Of a DNA stretch of 64,000 nt, positions 26,664 through 35,718 are shown piece by piece; the first letter of the stretch is position 1; the number at the start of each line of letters is the position of its first letter. The notes beneath the pieces are model-generated. The model saw nothing but the letters and a program-made list of their open reading frames with translations. It searched no databases and was not told where the DNA came from. The DNA lies in assembly GCF_010729105.1 (NCBI RefSeq), contig NZ_AP022573.1, positions 1,674,001 through 1,738,000 on the forward strand, read 5' to 3'. This stretch comes from Mycobacterium saskatchewanense. GTDB taxonomy: Bacteria > Actinomycetota > Actinomycetes > Mycobacteriales > Mycobacteriaceae. The position numbers and the translations under genes are program-made.

Positions 26664-28703
26664 ATGGTCCTGCACGCCGAACCCGCCGACCAACCCGCCG
26701 AGCCGGCGACCGTTGAAGCGTACGAAACGGCCCCCGGAGCGGCTCTCGCGGCGCCGATCGACTTCAGCGCACCAGCACCCTTCTCCGCCACGGGAACGTT
26801 GCGCAACCCGTTTCCGCCGATCGCCGACTATGCCTTCCTGTCCGACTGGGAGACCACCTGCCTGATCTCGCCAGCCGGGTCCGTGGAATGGATGTGTGTG
26901 CCCCGCCCGGACTCCCCGAGCGTGTTCGGCTCGATCCTGGACCGCAGCGCCGGCCATTTCCGGCTCGGGCCCTACGGGGTGTCCGTGCCGTCGGCCCGGC
27001 GCTACCTGCCCGGCAGCCTGATCATGGAGACCACCTGGCAGACCCACACCGGGTGGCTCATCGTGCGGGACGCGCTGGTGATGGGGCCGTGGCACGACGT
27101 GGAGCGCCGCTCCAGGACCCACCGGCGCACCCCGATGGACTGGGACGCCGAACACATCCTGCTGCGGACGGTGCGCTGCGTGAGCGGCACCGTCGAGCTG
27201 ATGATGAGCTGCGAGCCGGCCTTCGACTACCACCGCGTCGGGGCGACCTGGGAATACTCGGCCAACGCGTACGGCGAGGCGATCGCGCGAGCCACCAAGC
27301 ACCCCGACGCGCACCCCACCCTGCGGCTGACCACCAACCTGCGGATCGGACTCGAGGGCCGCGAGGCGCGGGCGCGCACCCGGATGAAGGAGGGCGACGA
27401 CGTCTTCGTCGCGCTCAGCTGGACCAAGCACCCGGCGCCGCAGACCTACCAAGAGGCCGCCGACAGAATGTGGCGGACCACCGAGTGCTGGCGGCAGTGG
27501 ATCAACATCGGCAACTTCCCCGACCACCCGTGGCGGGCCTACCTGCAGCGCAGCGCCCTCACCCTGAAGGGTTTGACGTACTCGCCGACCGGTGCGCTGC
27601 TGGCGGCAGCTACGACGTCGCTTCCCGAGACGCCGCAGGGCGAGCGCAACTGGGATTACCGCTACGCCTGGGTGCGCGATTCGACGTTCGCGTTGTGGGG
27701 CCTGTACACGCTGGGGCTGGACCGCGAGGCCGACGACTTCTTCGCGTTCATCGCCGACGTGTCCGGCGCCAACAACAACGAGCGCCATCCGCTGCAGGTC
27801 ATGTACGGCGTCGGGGGCGAGCGGAGCCTGGTGGAAGAGGAACTGCACCACCTGTCCGGCTACGACCATGCGCGGCCGGTTCGCATCGGCAACGGCGCCT
27901 ACAACCAGGACCAGCACGACATCTGGGGCTCGATCCTGGACTCGTTCTACCTGCACTGCAAGTCGCGCGAGCAGATCCCGGAGAGCCTGTGGCCGGTGCT
28001 GAAGAAGCAGGTGGAGGAGGCCATCAAACACTGGCGCGAGCCCGATCGCGGGATCTGGGAGGTGCGCGGCGAGCCGCAGCACTTCACGTCGTCGAAGGTG
28101 ATGTGCTGGGTGGCGCTCGACCGGGGGGCGAAGCTGGCGCAGCGGCAGGGCGAGAAGAGCTATGCGCAGCAGTGGCGGGCCATCGCCGAGGAGATCAAGG
28201 ACGACATCCTCGCCCACGGGGTGGACGCCCGCGGCGTGTTCACGCAGCGCTACGGCAGCGACGCGCTGGACGCCTCGCTGCTCCTGGTGGTGCTGACCAG
28301 GTTCCTGCCGCCGGACGACCCGCGGGTGCGCAACACCGTGCTGGCCATCGCCGACGAGCTCACTCAGGACGGCCTGGTGCTGCGCTACCGCGTCGAGGAA
28401 ACCGACGACGGGTTGACCGGCGAGGAAGGTACCTTCACGATCTGCTCGTTCTGGCTGGTGTCGGCGCTGGTCGAGATCGGCGAGGTGGCGCGCGCCAAGC
28501 GGCTGTGCGAGCGGCTGCTGTCCTACGCCAGCCCACTACATCTCTACGCCGAGGAGATCGAGCCGCGAACCGGCCGGCAGCTGGGTAACTTCCCGCAGGC
28601 GTTCACCCACCTGGCGTTGATCAACGCCGTGGTCCACGTGATCCGCGCCGAAGAGGAGGCCGACGGCTCCGGGATGTTCCAGCCCGCCAACGCACCCATG
28701 TAG
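26664..28703 (+). CDS. Trehalase, glycoside hydrolase family 15
   Basis: This 679-residue enzyme corresponds by position and sequence type to Rv2402, the mycobacterial GH15 trehalase that splits trehalose into two glucoses. It has an N-terminal beta-sandwich (about residues 45-290), then a catalytic (alpha/alpha)6 barrel. The signatures are WDYRYAWVRDSTFAL, GAYNQDQHDIWGS, DRGIWEVRGEPQHFTSSK (proposed acid Glu) and LYAEEIEPRTGRQLGNFPQ (second Glu). There is no signal peptide, so it acts in the cytoplasm on the pool that also feeds trehalose glycolipids. The first about 40 residues look disordered. Confidence 0.88.
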   Translation: MVLHAEPADQPAEPATVEAYETAPGAALAAPIDFSAPAPFSATGTLRNPFPPIADYAFLSDWETTCLISPAGSVEWMCVPRPDSPSVFGSILDRSAGHFRLGPYGVSVPSARRYLPGSLIMETTWQTHTGWLIVRDALVMGPWHDVERRSRTHRRTPMDWDAEHILLRTVRCVSGTVELMMSCEPAFDYHRVGATWEYSANAYGEAIARATKHPDAHPTLRLTTNLRIGLEGREARARTRMKEGDDVFVALSWTKHPAPQTYQEAADRMWRTTECWRQWINIGNFPDHPWRAYLQRSALTLKGLTYSPTGALLAAATTSLPETPQGERNWDYRYAWVRDSTFALWGLYTLGLDREADDFFAFIADVSGANNNERHPLQVMYGVGGERSLVEEELHHLSGYDHARPVRIGNGAYNQDQHDIWGSILDSFYLHCKSREQIPESLWPVLKKQVEEAIKHWREPDRGIWEVRGEPQHFTSSKVMCWVALDRGAKLAQRQGEKSYAQQWRAIAEEIKDDILAHGVDARGVFTQRYGSDALDASLLLVVLTRFLPPDDPRVRNTVLAIADELTQDGLVLRYRVEETDDGLTGEEGTFTICSFWLVSALVEIGEVARAKRLCERLLSYASPLHLYAEEIEPRTGRQLGNFPQAFTHLALINAVVHVIRAEEEADGSGMFQPANAPM

Positions 28704-28710
28704 TGGGGCC

Positions 28711-28875
28711 GTGGCGATCGCGAGCGCGGCAAGAGCCGCGCGAAGCGGGTCGCCACCATCAGCCCGTGGCGATCGCGAGCGCGGCAAGAGCCGCGCGAAG
28801 CGGGTCGCCACCATCAGCCCGTGGCGATCGCGAGCGCGGCAAGAGCCGCGCGAAGCGGGTCGCCACCGTCAGCCC
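28711..28875. repeat. Tandem repeat array, 3 copies of a 55-bp unit (MIRU-like)
   Basis: Three units at 28711, 28766 and 28821 are identical except for one base in the last (CACCGTC for CACCATC). Each unit has inverted ends (GTGGCGA and TCGCCAC) and an inner hairpin GCGCGGC/GCCGCGC. The array lies between the convergent trehalase and lipoprotein genes. The reverse complement of the unit clearly resembles the 55-bp unit at 34654-34880. The inner hairpin may serve as a terminator in both directions. Confidence 0.9.
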
Positions 28876-28885
28876 AAGCTGGGCG

Positions 28886-29653
28886 TCAGCGCAGGGCGTC
28901 GAGGTTGTCCATCAGGCGTTGGGCGACCTCGATGGCGCCGCTGTTGGCGCCGGCGTCACTGTCGCCCGACAGGGGCGTCGACTGCACAGCGTTGAAGAGG
29001 TCCACCTCGACCTCGACGAGGCAATTCCCCCGGACACCAACAGCGCGCTCCGCCGGGATGGAGTCGGAATCGGAATTTTCGGACTCGAACGCGACCCAAA
29101 CAGTCGCCCCAAGCACCGAGCCCGCCGTCCGCACCTGAGTGATCTTGGCCTTGAGCCGAAACACGCTGTCCGAGAGCGGCTGCGTCTTGCCCTCGCACGC
29201 TTGCCACTGCCTGGAAAACTCGGCGAACAGCGTGTTGGCCTCGGCCGCCGTGGGCAGGCTGACTATGCCCTCCTTCACGGCGGTCACCGAAGCCGACTTC
29301 GTGGCGTGGCGCCAGCCCTCTACCGCGACGCCGTGGACATTGCTGGATTGATACGCGATCTGCTCGAGCATCCCCGCCACACCGAGGCAGTCGACCGATG
29401 TGGCGGGCCCGGCGGCCCGCAGTACCTCGGGGCCGCCGAACCGCGGCGGAAAGCGGGGATCGAGAACCAAAGATTGCTTGAGAACCCGCGACAGCGGGAC
29501 GCGTCCGAGCAGCGCCCGTTTGAGAGCGGGACCGGCGAGAGGACGGAGGATCGGCGTCGGCACGGGCTGCGCCTCGCCGCCGACGGTCGCGGTGCAACCG
29601 GCGGCGATCATCGCCACCGCCGGCAATACCGTCAAAGACCAACGCTTCTTCAT
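28886..29653 (-). CDS. Lipoprotein with PknH-like extracellular sensor domain
   Basis: This 255-residue protein starts at the ATG at 29653 (MKKRWSLTVLPAVAMIAAGC). The signal peptide ends in the lipobox IAAGC. The rest resembles the sensor domain found outside the membrane on PknH and in Lpp lipoproteins: a conserved DCLGVAGMLEQIAY Cys, a second Cys in WQACEG, and a third in GNCLVEVEVDLF. The paired cysteines probably form disulfides. It is paralogous to the next gene. A 14-codon upstream extension lacks a signal for initiation. Confidence 0.8.
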   Translation of the reverse strand: MKKRWSLTVLPAVAMIAAGCTATVGGEAQPVPTPILRPLAGPALKRALLGRVPLSRVLKQSLVLDPRFPPRFGGPEVLRAAGPATSVDCLGVAGMLEQIAYQSSNVHGVAVEGWRHATKSASVTAVKEGIVSLPTAAEANTLFAEFSRQWQACEGKTQPLSDSVFRLKAKITQVRTAGSVLGATVWVAFESENSDSDSIPAERAVGVRGNCLVEVEVDLFNAVQSTPLSGDSDAGANSGAIEVAQRLMDNLDALR

Positions 29654-29843
29654 GCACTCTTTTGTGTTTCTTGCCCTGGATTCGCCCCCCGCCATGGCGA
29701 CCCGAAGCGCGGCGGCGAATATCGTTGCTTACTACGTGATTACCAGGAGTTCACCATCGCGGGCGATTCAAACGCCGTGGGCACAACCAAATTACAGCGG
29801 AACCGCAGCAACGTCTCAGCCTGCAATGTGCGGATCGTCACCG

Positions 29844-30605
29844 TCAGCCCAGGGCGCTGACCTTGTCCATCATGGCGCGCGCGACGTCGATCCCGCTGTT
29901 GTCCAGCGTGGCTGACCCCGGGTCGGAAGTGCGCCGCTCACCGAAGAAGACCACCTCGACCTCGACGAGGCAGTTCGACCGGACGCCGATCGCCCGAGCC
30001 TGAGGCGTGGGCCGCAGCGGCGGCATGTTGGGCAGCGTCGACGTCGCGGTATTCGTCGCCGCGATAACGGAATCCGTGACGCGAACGTCGCTGATGACGT
30101 TCGTCGTGCTGATCGGGCCCGTTTGTTCCGTCGTCGTTGTGCCGTTGCACTTCCGCCACTGGTCGGCGAATTGGAGGAACCGCGCCTGAGCCGCCGCGGC
30201 GGAAGGTAGCGACACCACACCCTCGATCACGGTGATCACCTGCGCCGGCTCGCCGTTGTTCCACCACGACTCCGACGCGACATCCCTGACGTCGGCGGAG
30301 CTGTAGACGTTCCTCTGCAGCATCGCCGTCACGCCCAGGCAATCGGGGGGCGACACGACGTCGCCGTCCCGGTGGTAGAGCTTCTCGGGGCCGCCGACGT
30401 CGGGCGCGTTACGGGCGACGAAGGGCTGGTTCAGCATCCGCGACAGCGTGACGTCGTCGAGCAGCACCTGCCTGACGGTTGCGCCGGTGATGGGTTGCGG
30501 CTTGAGATTCGGCGCCGGCTTCGCGGTGCCGTCAACCACCGAACCGCAACCCGCCGTCAACGCGGCGACCACCGTCAACGCCGTCACGGCCCGGAATGTG
30601 CGCAC
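29844..30605 (-). CDS. lppR: Lipoprotein LppR, PknH-like sensor domain
   Basis: This 253-residue lipoprotein begins MRTFRAVTALTVVAALTAGC, with lipobox LTAGC. It shares DCLGVTAMLQRNVY, VISLPSA-type VEGVVSLPSAAAAQ, WRKCNG and SNCLVEVEVVFFG with the downstream paralogue, including the conserved cysteines. Its position next to lepA and its length match lppR (Rv2403c). It sits outside the cytoplasmic membrane; the ligand is unknown. The stop of lepA lies only 2 bases from the frame of this gene on the same strand, so it may be transcribed with lepA. Confidence 0.82.
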   Translation of the reverse strand: MRTFRAVTALTVVAALTAGCGSVVDGTAKPAPNLKPQPITGATVRQVLLDDVTLSRMLNQPFVARNAPDVGGPEKLYHRDGDVVSPPDCLGVTAMLQRNVYSSADVRDVASESWWNNGEPAQVITVIEGVVSLPSAAAAQARFLQFADQWRKCNGTTTTEQTGPISTTNVISDVRVTDSVIAATNTATSTLPNMPPLRPTPQARAIGVRSNCLVEVEVVFFGERRTSDPGSATLDNSGIDVARAMMDKVSALG

Positions 30606-30607
30606 GG

Positions 30608-32464
30608 TTACTTCTTGCCCTTGTCCCCGGCCGCGTCGGTCGACAACGCTGCGACGAACGCTTCCTGAGGCACATCGACCCGGCCGATGGTCTTCATCCG
30701 CTTCTTGCCTTCCTTCTGCTTTTCCAGCAGCTTGCGCTTGCGGGTGATGTCACCGCCGTAGCACTTCGACAGCACGTCCTTGCGGATCGCGCGAATATTC
30801 TCGCGCGCAATGATTTTCGACCCGATCGCGGCCTGCACCGGTACCTCGAACTGCTGGCGCGGGATGAGTTCTTTGAGCTTGGTGGTCATCTTGTTGCCAT
30901 ACGCCGAGGCCCCGTCCTTGTGCACGATCGCGCTGAACGCGTCCACCGCCTCGCCCTGCAGGAGGATGTCGACCTTGACCAGGTCGGCCTCCTGCTCACC
31001 GGCCTCCTCGTAGTCGAGGCTGGCGTAGCCGCGGGTCCGGGACTTCAGCGAGTCGAAGAAGTCGAAGATGATCTCCCCCAGCGGCATGGTGTAGCGCAGT
31101 TCCACCCGCTCCGGCGACAGGTAGTCCATGCCGCCCAGTTCGCCGCGGCGCGACTGACACAATTCCATGATGGTGCCGATGAATTCGCTCGGCGCGATGA
31201 CGGTGACCTTTACCACAGGCTCGTACACCGAACGCACCTTGCCTTCGGGCCAGTCCGACGGATTGGTCACCACGATCTCGGTGCCGTCCTCTTTGATCAC
31301 GCGGTAAACAACGTTCGGCGACGTCGAGATGAGGTCCAGGTCGAATTCGCGTTCCAACCGCTCGCGGGTGATCTCCATGTGCAGCAAACCCAAGAAGCCA
31401 CAACGGAATCCGAAGCCCAACGCCACCGAGGTCTCCGGCTCGTAGGTCAGGGCCGCGTCGTTGAGCTGAAGCTTGTCCAGGGCGTCGCGCAGGTCCGGAT
31501 AGTCCGAGCCGTCAACGGGATACAGGCCCGAGTAGACCATGGGCTTGGGTTCTCGGTAACCGGTCAGCGCCTCCTTGGCGCCGTTGCGGGCCGTCGTCAC
31601 GGTGTCGCCGACCTTGGATTGGCGGACGTCCTTGACGCCGGTGATCAAGTAGCCCACCTCCCCCACCCCCAGGCCCTCGCTGGGCTTGGGTTCGGGTGAG
31701 ACAATGCCCACCTCCAGCAATTCGTGCGTGGCGCCGGTCGACATCATCAGGATGCGTTCACGGGGAACGATCTTGCCGTCCACCACGCGGACATACGTCA
31801 CCACGCCGCGGTAAATGTCGTAGACGGAGTCGAAGATCATCGCGCGGGTCGGGGCGTCAGCGTCACCCTGCGGGGGCGGGACCTGGCGCACCACTTCGTC
31901 GAGCAGTTGGCCCACACCCTCACCGGTCTTGCCGGAGACGCGCAACACGTCGTCGGGCTCGCAGCCGATGATGTGGGCGATCTCGCCCGCGTAGCGGTCC
32001 GGGTCGGCGGCCGGCAAGTCGATCTTGTTGAGCACCGGGATGATGGTCAGGTCCCGGTCGAGCGCCAGGTAGAGGTTGGCCAGCGTCTGCGCTTCGATGC
32101 CCTGGGCGGCGTCGACCAGCAGGATCGCCCCCTCGCACGCCTCCAGCGCGCGCGACACCTCATAGGTGAAGTCGACGTGCCCCGGGGTATCGATGAGGTG
32201 CAGGACAAATTCTTTTCCGGCGTCGTCGCCGCCCGATACCGTCCAGGGCAGCCGCACGTTCTGCGCCTTGATGGTGATGCCGCGTTCGCGCTCGATGTCC
32301 ATTCGGTCCAGGTACTGGGCACGCATGGAGCGCTCGTCGACGACGCCGGTGAGCTGGAGCATCCGGTCGGCCAGCGTGGACTTGCCGTGGTCGATGTGAG
32401 CGATGATGCAGAAATTCCTAATCTGCGCCGGCGCGGTGAAGGTCTTGTCGGCGAAACTGCTGAT
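30608..32464 (-). CDS. lepA: Elongation factor 4 (LepA), probable non-standard start codon
   Basis: This ribosome-associated GTPase back-translocates stalled ribosomes. The GTPase motifs are AHIDHGKST (P-loop), DTPGHVDF and NKIDLP. The C-terminal LepA domain contains YASLDYEE and the basic tail [22 protein letters not shown]. The first in-frame ATG (32362) lies after the P-loop, so the real start must be upstream. The conserved N-terminus [18 protein letters not shown] is encoded, but no ATG, GTG or TTG lies in frame back to the stop codon. The best start is ATC at 32464, 6 bases after an AGGAG site (32475-32471); ATT at 32470 is the alternative. Length is then 618-620 residues. Confidence 0.92.
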   Translation of the reverse strand: MSSFADKTFTAPAQIRNFCIIAHIDHGKSTLADRMLQLTGVVDERSMRAQYLDRMDIERERGITIKAQNVRLPWTVSGGDDAGKEFVLHLIDTPGHVDFTYEVSRALEACEGAILLVDAAQGIEAQTLANLYLALDRDLTIIPVLNKIDLPAADPDRYAGEIAHIIGCEPDDVLRVSGKTGEGVGQLLDEVVRQVPPPQGDADAPTRAMIFDSVYDIYRGVVTYVRVVDGKIVPRERILMMSTGATHELLEVGIVSPEPKPSEGLGVGEVGYLITGVKDVRQSKVGDTVTTARNGAKEALTGYREPKPMVYSGLYPVDGSDYPDLRDALDKLQLNDAALTYEPETSVALGFGFRCGFLGLLHMEITRERLEREFDLDLISTSPNVVYRVIKEDGTEIVVTNPSDWPEGKVRSVYEPVVKVTVIAPSEFIGTIMELCQSRRGELGGMDYLSPERVELRYTMPLGEIIFDFFDSLKSRTRGYASLDYEEAGEQEADLVKVDILLQGEAVDAFSAIVHKDGASAYGNKMTTKLKELIPRQQFEVPVQAAIGSKIIARENIRAIRKDVLSKCYGGDITRKRKLLEKQKEGKKRMKTIGRVDVPQEAFVAALSTDAAGDKGKK

Positions 32465-32587
32465 GGGAATCTCCTGGTCTAGGCCGCGCCTCGCGGCGAC
32501 TCGTGGGCATGTCCAGGGTAGCTATCCCGCCGCCGCGGCACACTCGGACACGATCGCGCCCGCCCGCTCACGCTCTATGCTGCGAAT

Positions 32588-33190
32588 ATGGCGTCTGCCA
32601 AGAAATCACAATGGAAGACGTTTCGGCGGTTCGCGGAGAACCTGGTCGTCACCGGGGCTCCGCGCCTGGTCCGACATCTGGAGAATTCGCAGACCGTGCT
32701 GCGGGAGCTGCAGCAGGCCGTGAAGATCACCGCGAACGTCATCGCCGCGGCCGCGCCGCAGCCGCCCGCCGCGGTGACCGCGGGCCGTCCTGTGACCAGC
32801 GCCAGCTTTCCCACGGCGCAGCGGGCACGCAAGCTGGTCTACGCGCCGGATCTCGACGGCCGGGCCGATCCCGGGGAGGTGGTCTGGACCTGGGTGGTCT
32901 ACGAGGACGACCCGACCCGCGGTAAGGACCGGCCGGTGCTCGTCGTGGGCCGCGACCGCAGCGTTCTGCTGGGCCTGATCATGTCGAGCCAGGAGCGCCA
33001 CGCCGCCGACCCGAACTGGGTCGGGATCGGCACCGGGGGCTGGGATTACGAGGGCAGAGAGAGCTGGGTGCGGCTGGACCGGGTGCTCGACGTCCCCGAG
33101 GAGGGCATCCGCCGCGAGGGCGCGATCATGGACCGCGAAGTCTTCGACCTGGTAGCCGCCCGACTGCGCGCCGAGTACTCCTGGCGCTAA
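32588..33190 (+). CDS. PemK/MazF-like domain protein, no antitoxin partner seen
   Basis: This 200-residue protein corresponds to Rv2405 by position. The N-terminal third is basic and helical, with Lys/Arg at residues 1-50. From about residue 85 it has a MazF/PemK-like beta-barrel: PGEVVWTWVVYEDDPTRGKDRPVLVVGRD, then a VLLGLIMSSQ strand. Family members are mRNA interferases, but no antitoxin gene is adjacent on either side, and the sequence is long for a toxin. It may instead be a housekeeping nuclease or a protein that has lost activity. It is divergent from lepA. Confidence 0.75.
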   Translation: MASAKKSQWKTFRRFAENLVVTGAPRLVRHLENSQTVLRELQQAVKITANVIAAAAPQPPAAVTAGRPVTSASFPTAQRARKLVYAPDLDGRADPGEVVWTWVVYEDDPTRGKDRPVLVVGRDRSVLLGLIMSSQERHAADPNWVGIGTGGWDYEGRESWVRLDRVLDVPEEGIRREGAIMDREVFDLVAARLRAEYSWR

Positions 33191-33213
33191 TCCTTCGGCC
33201 AGCGTGTAACCAC

Positions 33214-33240
33214 GGCGAAAAAAACGGCCGGATTTTCGCC
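33214..33240. terminator. Bidirectional terminator hairpin
   Basis: GGCGAAAA at 33214-33221 pairs perfectly with TTTTCGCC at 33233-33240 around a CGGCCG core. The stem provides A-rich and T-rich flanks in both directions. It sits in the gap between the convergent PemK-like and CBS-domain genes. Confidence 0.7.
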
Positions 33241-33271
33241 CTGAGTTCACGCTCGGCGAGCGAGCGCCCCG

Positions 33272-33700
33272 TCAGCCCTGCGTGATGTAGGAGTGCAGCT
33301 GCTGCTGCTCGGCCTCGAGCTCTTCCATCCGGGTCTTCACCACGTCACCGATGCTGACGATGCCGATCAGCTGCTTGCCCTCGAGCACCGGCACGTGTCG
33401 CACCCGGTTGTTGGTCATGAGCGCGCTGAGCGAGTCGACGGTGTCGGACTTCGTGCAGGTGGCAACCGTGGCGGTCATGATCTGCGAGACCGGGTGGGTC
33501 AGCACGTCGGGGCCGTGCGCGTGCAGTTGGCGCACGACGTCGCGCTCCGAGACCATGCCGACGACCCCGTCGTCACCGACCACGACCATGGCCCCGATGT
33601 TCCGCTCGGCCAGGCCGGCGAGCAGGTCCCTAACGGGGGCGTCCGGGGTGATCGTCGCCACCGCCGCACCCTTGTTCCGCAAGACGTCTGCGATACGCAT
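33272..33700 (-). CDS. CBS-domain protein (two CBS repeats)
   Basis: This 142-residue cytoplasmic protein consists almost only of two CBS motifs: [20 protein letters not shown] through [12 protein letters not shown], then [20 protein letters not shown] through [13 protein letters not shown]. Pairs of CBS motifs bind adenine nucleotides and act as energy sensors. A short Glu- and Gln-rich helix ends the protein (residues about 125-142). It matches Rv2406c. The output partner is unknown. It is divergent from the RNase Z-like gene. Confidence 0.9.
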   Translation of the reverse strand: MRIADVLRNKGAAVATITPDAPVRDLLAGLAERNIGAMVVVGDDGVVGMVSERDVVRQLHAHGPDVLTHPVSQIMTATVATCTKSDTVDSLSALMTNNRVRHVPVLEGKQLIGIVSIGDVVKTRMEELEAEQQQLHSYITQG

Positions 33701-33817
33701 CGGGGCCTCCCGCCGGTTGTGATCCGATTCACACAGGCTACGGCTATCTGGCCCGGCGGAAAAGCCGCTGGGGGAACCTGTCGTACCGCGGACCGGGTTG
33801 ATTGCGAGGATGAGGCC

Positions 33818-34648
33818 ATGATCGAGATCACCCTGCTCGGAACCGGCAGCCCCATCCCCGACCCGAACCGCGCCGGGCCGTCGACCCTGATCCGGGCCGA
33901 CGGCCAGGTGTTCCTCGTGGATTGCGGGCGTGGGGTGCTGCAGCGCGCGGCCGCCATCGGCGTGGGTGCCGCCGGGCTGTCCGCGTTATTGATCACCCAC
34001 CTGCACAGCGACCATATCGGCGACCTCGGCGACTTCCTCATCACGCGGTGGATCAGCACTTTCGCACCGGATCCCGCGCCGCTGCCGATCATCGGGCCGC
34101 CGGGCACCGCCGAGACCGTCGAGGCGACGCTCAAGGCGTTCGGCCACGACATCGGCTACCGGATCGCGCACCATGCCGACCTCAACGAGCCGCCCGCGGT
34201 CGAGGTGCACGAACACACCCAGGGACCGGTGTGGGACCGCGACGGCGTCACCATCCGGGTGGCACCCACCGACCACCGGCCCGTGGCACCGACGATCGGG
34301 TTCCGCATCGAATCCGGCTCCTCGTCGGTGGTGCTCGCCGGGGACACGGTGCCCTGCTCGGGCCTGGACGGGCTGGCGCGCGGCGCAGACGCCCTGGTGC
34401 ACACCGTGATTCGCAAGGACATCCTCGGCAGCATTCCGCAGCAGCGCGTGCGGGACGTCTGCGACTACCACTCGTCGGTGCAGGAGGCGGCCGCGACCGC
34501 GGCGCGTGCGGGGGTGGGCACGCTGGTCATGACGCACTACGTGCCGGCGTTAGTCCCGGGCCAGGAGGAACAGTGGCGGGCGCTGGCCGCCCACGAGTTC
34601 GGCGGGCGGATCGAGCTCGGCGACGACTTGCACCGCGTGGAGGTGTAG
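33818..34648 (+). CDS. RNase Z-like metallo-beta-lactamase-fold hydrolase
   Basis: This 276-residue protein starts at the ATG behind GAGGATGAGG. It has the metal-binding motif [10 protein letters not shown] (HxHxDH), then [16 protein letters not shown] and [10 protein letters not shown] with the bridging Asp, and a C-terminal MTHYVPA His. This is the plan of tRNase Z, which cuts the 3' trailer of tRNA precursors; arylsulfatase-like relatives share it. It corresponds to Rv2407. No PE gene follows here, unlike Rv2408 in M. tuberculosis; a repeat array starts 5 bases after the stop instead. Confidence 0.88.
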   Translation: MIEITLLGTGSPIPDPNRAGPSTLIRADGQVFLVDCGRGVLQRAAAIGVGAAGLSALLITHLHSDHIGDLGDFLITRWISTFAPDPAPLPIIGPPGTAETVEATLKAFGHDIGYRIAHHADLNEPPAVEVHEHTQGPVWDRDGVTIRVAPTDHRPVAPTIGFRIESGSSSVVLAGDTVPCSGLDGLARGADALVHTVIRKDILGSIPQQRVRDVCDYHSSVQEAAATAARAGVGTLVMTHYVPALVPGQEEQWRALAAHEFGGRIELGDDLHRVEV

Positions 34649-34653
34649 ATCTT

Positions 34654-34880
34654 CGCCGCTAGCCACACCGCGGCGACCCGCCGCGCCCGGCTCCGCCGCG
34701 CTTGCGATCGCCGCTAACCACACCGCGGCGACCCGCCGCGCCCGGCTCCGCCGCGCTTGCGATCGCCGCTAACCACACCGCGGCGACCCGCCGCGCCCGG
34801 CTCCGCCGCGCTTGCGATCGCCGCTAACCACACCGCGGCGACCCGCCGCGCCCGGCTCCGCCGCGCTTGCGATCGCCGCT
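34654..34880. repeat. Tandem repeat array, 4 copies plus 7 bases of a 55-bp unit (MIRU-like)
   Basis: Units start at 34654, 34709, 34764 and 34819, followed by a partial copy at 34874-34880. They are identical except one base in the first unit (CTAGCC for CTAACC). The array fills the whole gap between the convergent RNase Z-like and transglutaminase genes. Its last two bases lie inside the stop codon of the latter. The unit has strong GC dyads and is related to the array at 28711-28875 read on the opposite strand. The 55-bp period agrees exactly. Confidence 0.92.
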
Positions 34881-35718
34881 AGGCCAGCCGGGTGACCTCC
34901 ACCACGACGTCGAGGTCAGTCGCGCCCTCGCCCGAGTAGATCCCCTTCAGCGGGGACACGTCGGTGTAGTCGCGGCCGGCGCCCACGCTGACGTACTGCT
35001 CGCTGACCGAGGCGTTGTTGGTGGGGTCGTAGTCCCACCAGCCACCGGTCCAGGCCTCGATCCAGGCGTGGCTGCGCCCGTCGACGGTGTCGCCGACGAC
35101 GGCGTCACGCTTCGGGTGCAGGTAACCCGAAACGTACCGCGCGGGAATTCCCATGCCACGCAACAACATCAGCGACAGGTGCACGAAGTCCTGGCAGACG
35201 CCCTTGCCTTCGTTCAGGGCGTCCAGCCCCGACGAGGCCACGCTGGTGGTGCCGGGCAGATAGTCCAGCTGCTCGCGCACCCAGTTGGCCGCCGCGACGA
35301 CTGCTTCGGACGGCGTATGGGACTTGGCAATCTTCTTGCCCACTGACGCCACCTGTTTGCTCGCGGGGGTGTGCTCGGTGGGGCGCAGCAGTTCGTCGAA
35401 CCGGTCGATCACGGCCTCGGACCGCAAATCGCTCCAGGTCGCCTCGGTGTCGGGTGCTTCCGGCTCCTCGGTCTCGACCACCGACGACGACGTGACCGTG
35501 AGGTCGGTGTGCGGGGCGTGCAGGTCGAACGCGGTGACGGCGGTGCCCCAGTAGTCGATGTAGCGATAGGAGCGGGTCGCGGGAATGGTCTCGACGCGGT
35601 TGAGGATGACGTTCTGCCGGGTGTTCGACCGCGGGGTCAGCCGGGCCTCGTTGTAGGAGGCCGTCACCGGCGACTGGTAGGCGTAGCCGGTGGTGTGCAC
35701 GATCCGCAGCCGCCACAT
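34879..35718 (-). CDS. Transglutaminase-like cysteine protease-fold protein
   Basis: This 279-residue protein, as long as Rv2409c, begins MWRLRIVHTTGYAYQSPVTA, the N-terminal beta domain that precedes this transglutaminase subfamily. The catalytic triad is visible: Cys in GKGVCQDFVHLSL, His in DGRSHAWIEAWT and Asp in WWDYDPTNN. The ATG overlaps the previous stop (TGATG). It is last of the conserved trio ATP-grasp, alpha-E, transglutaminase. Comparative genomics links this trio to synthesis and modification of a peptide, with this protein as peptidase or crosslinker. The substrate is unproven. Confidence 0.9.
   Translation of the reverse strand: MWRLRIVHTTGYAYQSPVTASYNEARLTPRSNTRQNVILNRVETIPATRSYRYIDYWGTAVTAFDLHAPHTDLTVTSSSVVETEEPEAPDTEATWSDLRSEAVIDRFDELLRPTEHTPASKQVASVGKKIAKSHTPSEAVVAAANWVREQLDYLPGTTSVASSGLDALNEGKGVCQDFVHLSLMLLRGMGIPARYVSGYLHPKRDAVVGDTVDGRSHAWIEAWTGGWWDYDPTNNASVSEQYVSVGAGRDYTDVSPLKGIYSGEGATDLDVVVEVTRLA

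Noticed and set aside
25515..28217. A 900-codon minus-strand frame opposite the FAD hydroxylase and trehalase
   Set aside because: It covers two well-supported plus-strand genes, with Arg/Pro/His-rich shadow composition and no motif.
28711..28875. CRISPR-like array
   Set aside because: The units are directly joined with no variable spacers and are related to a second tandem array; this is a MIRU-type tandem repeat.
30608..32362. lepA starting at the first in-frame ATG
   Set aside because: This start would delete the P-loop AHIDHGKST, so the protein could not bind GTP.
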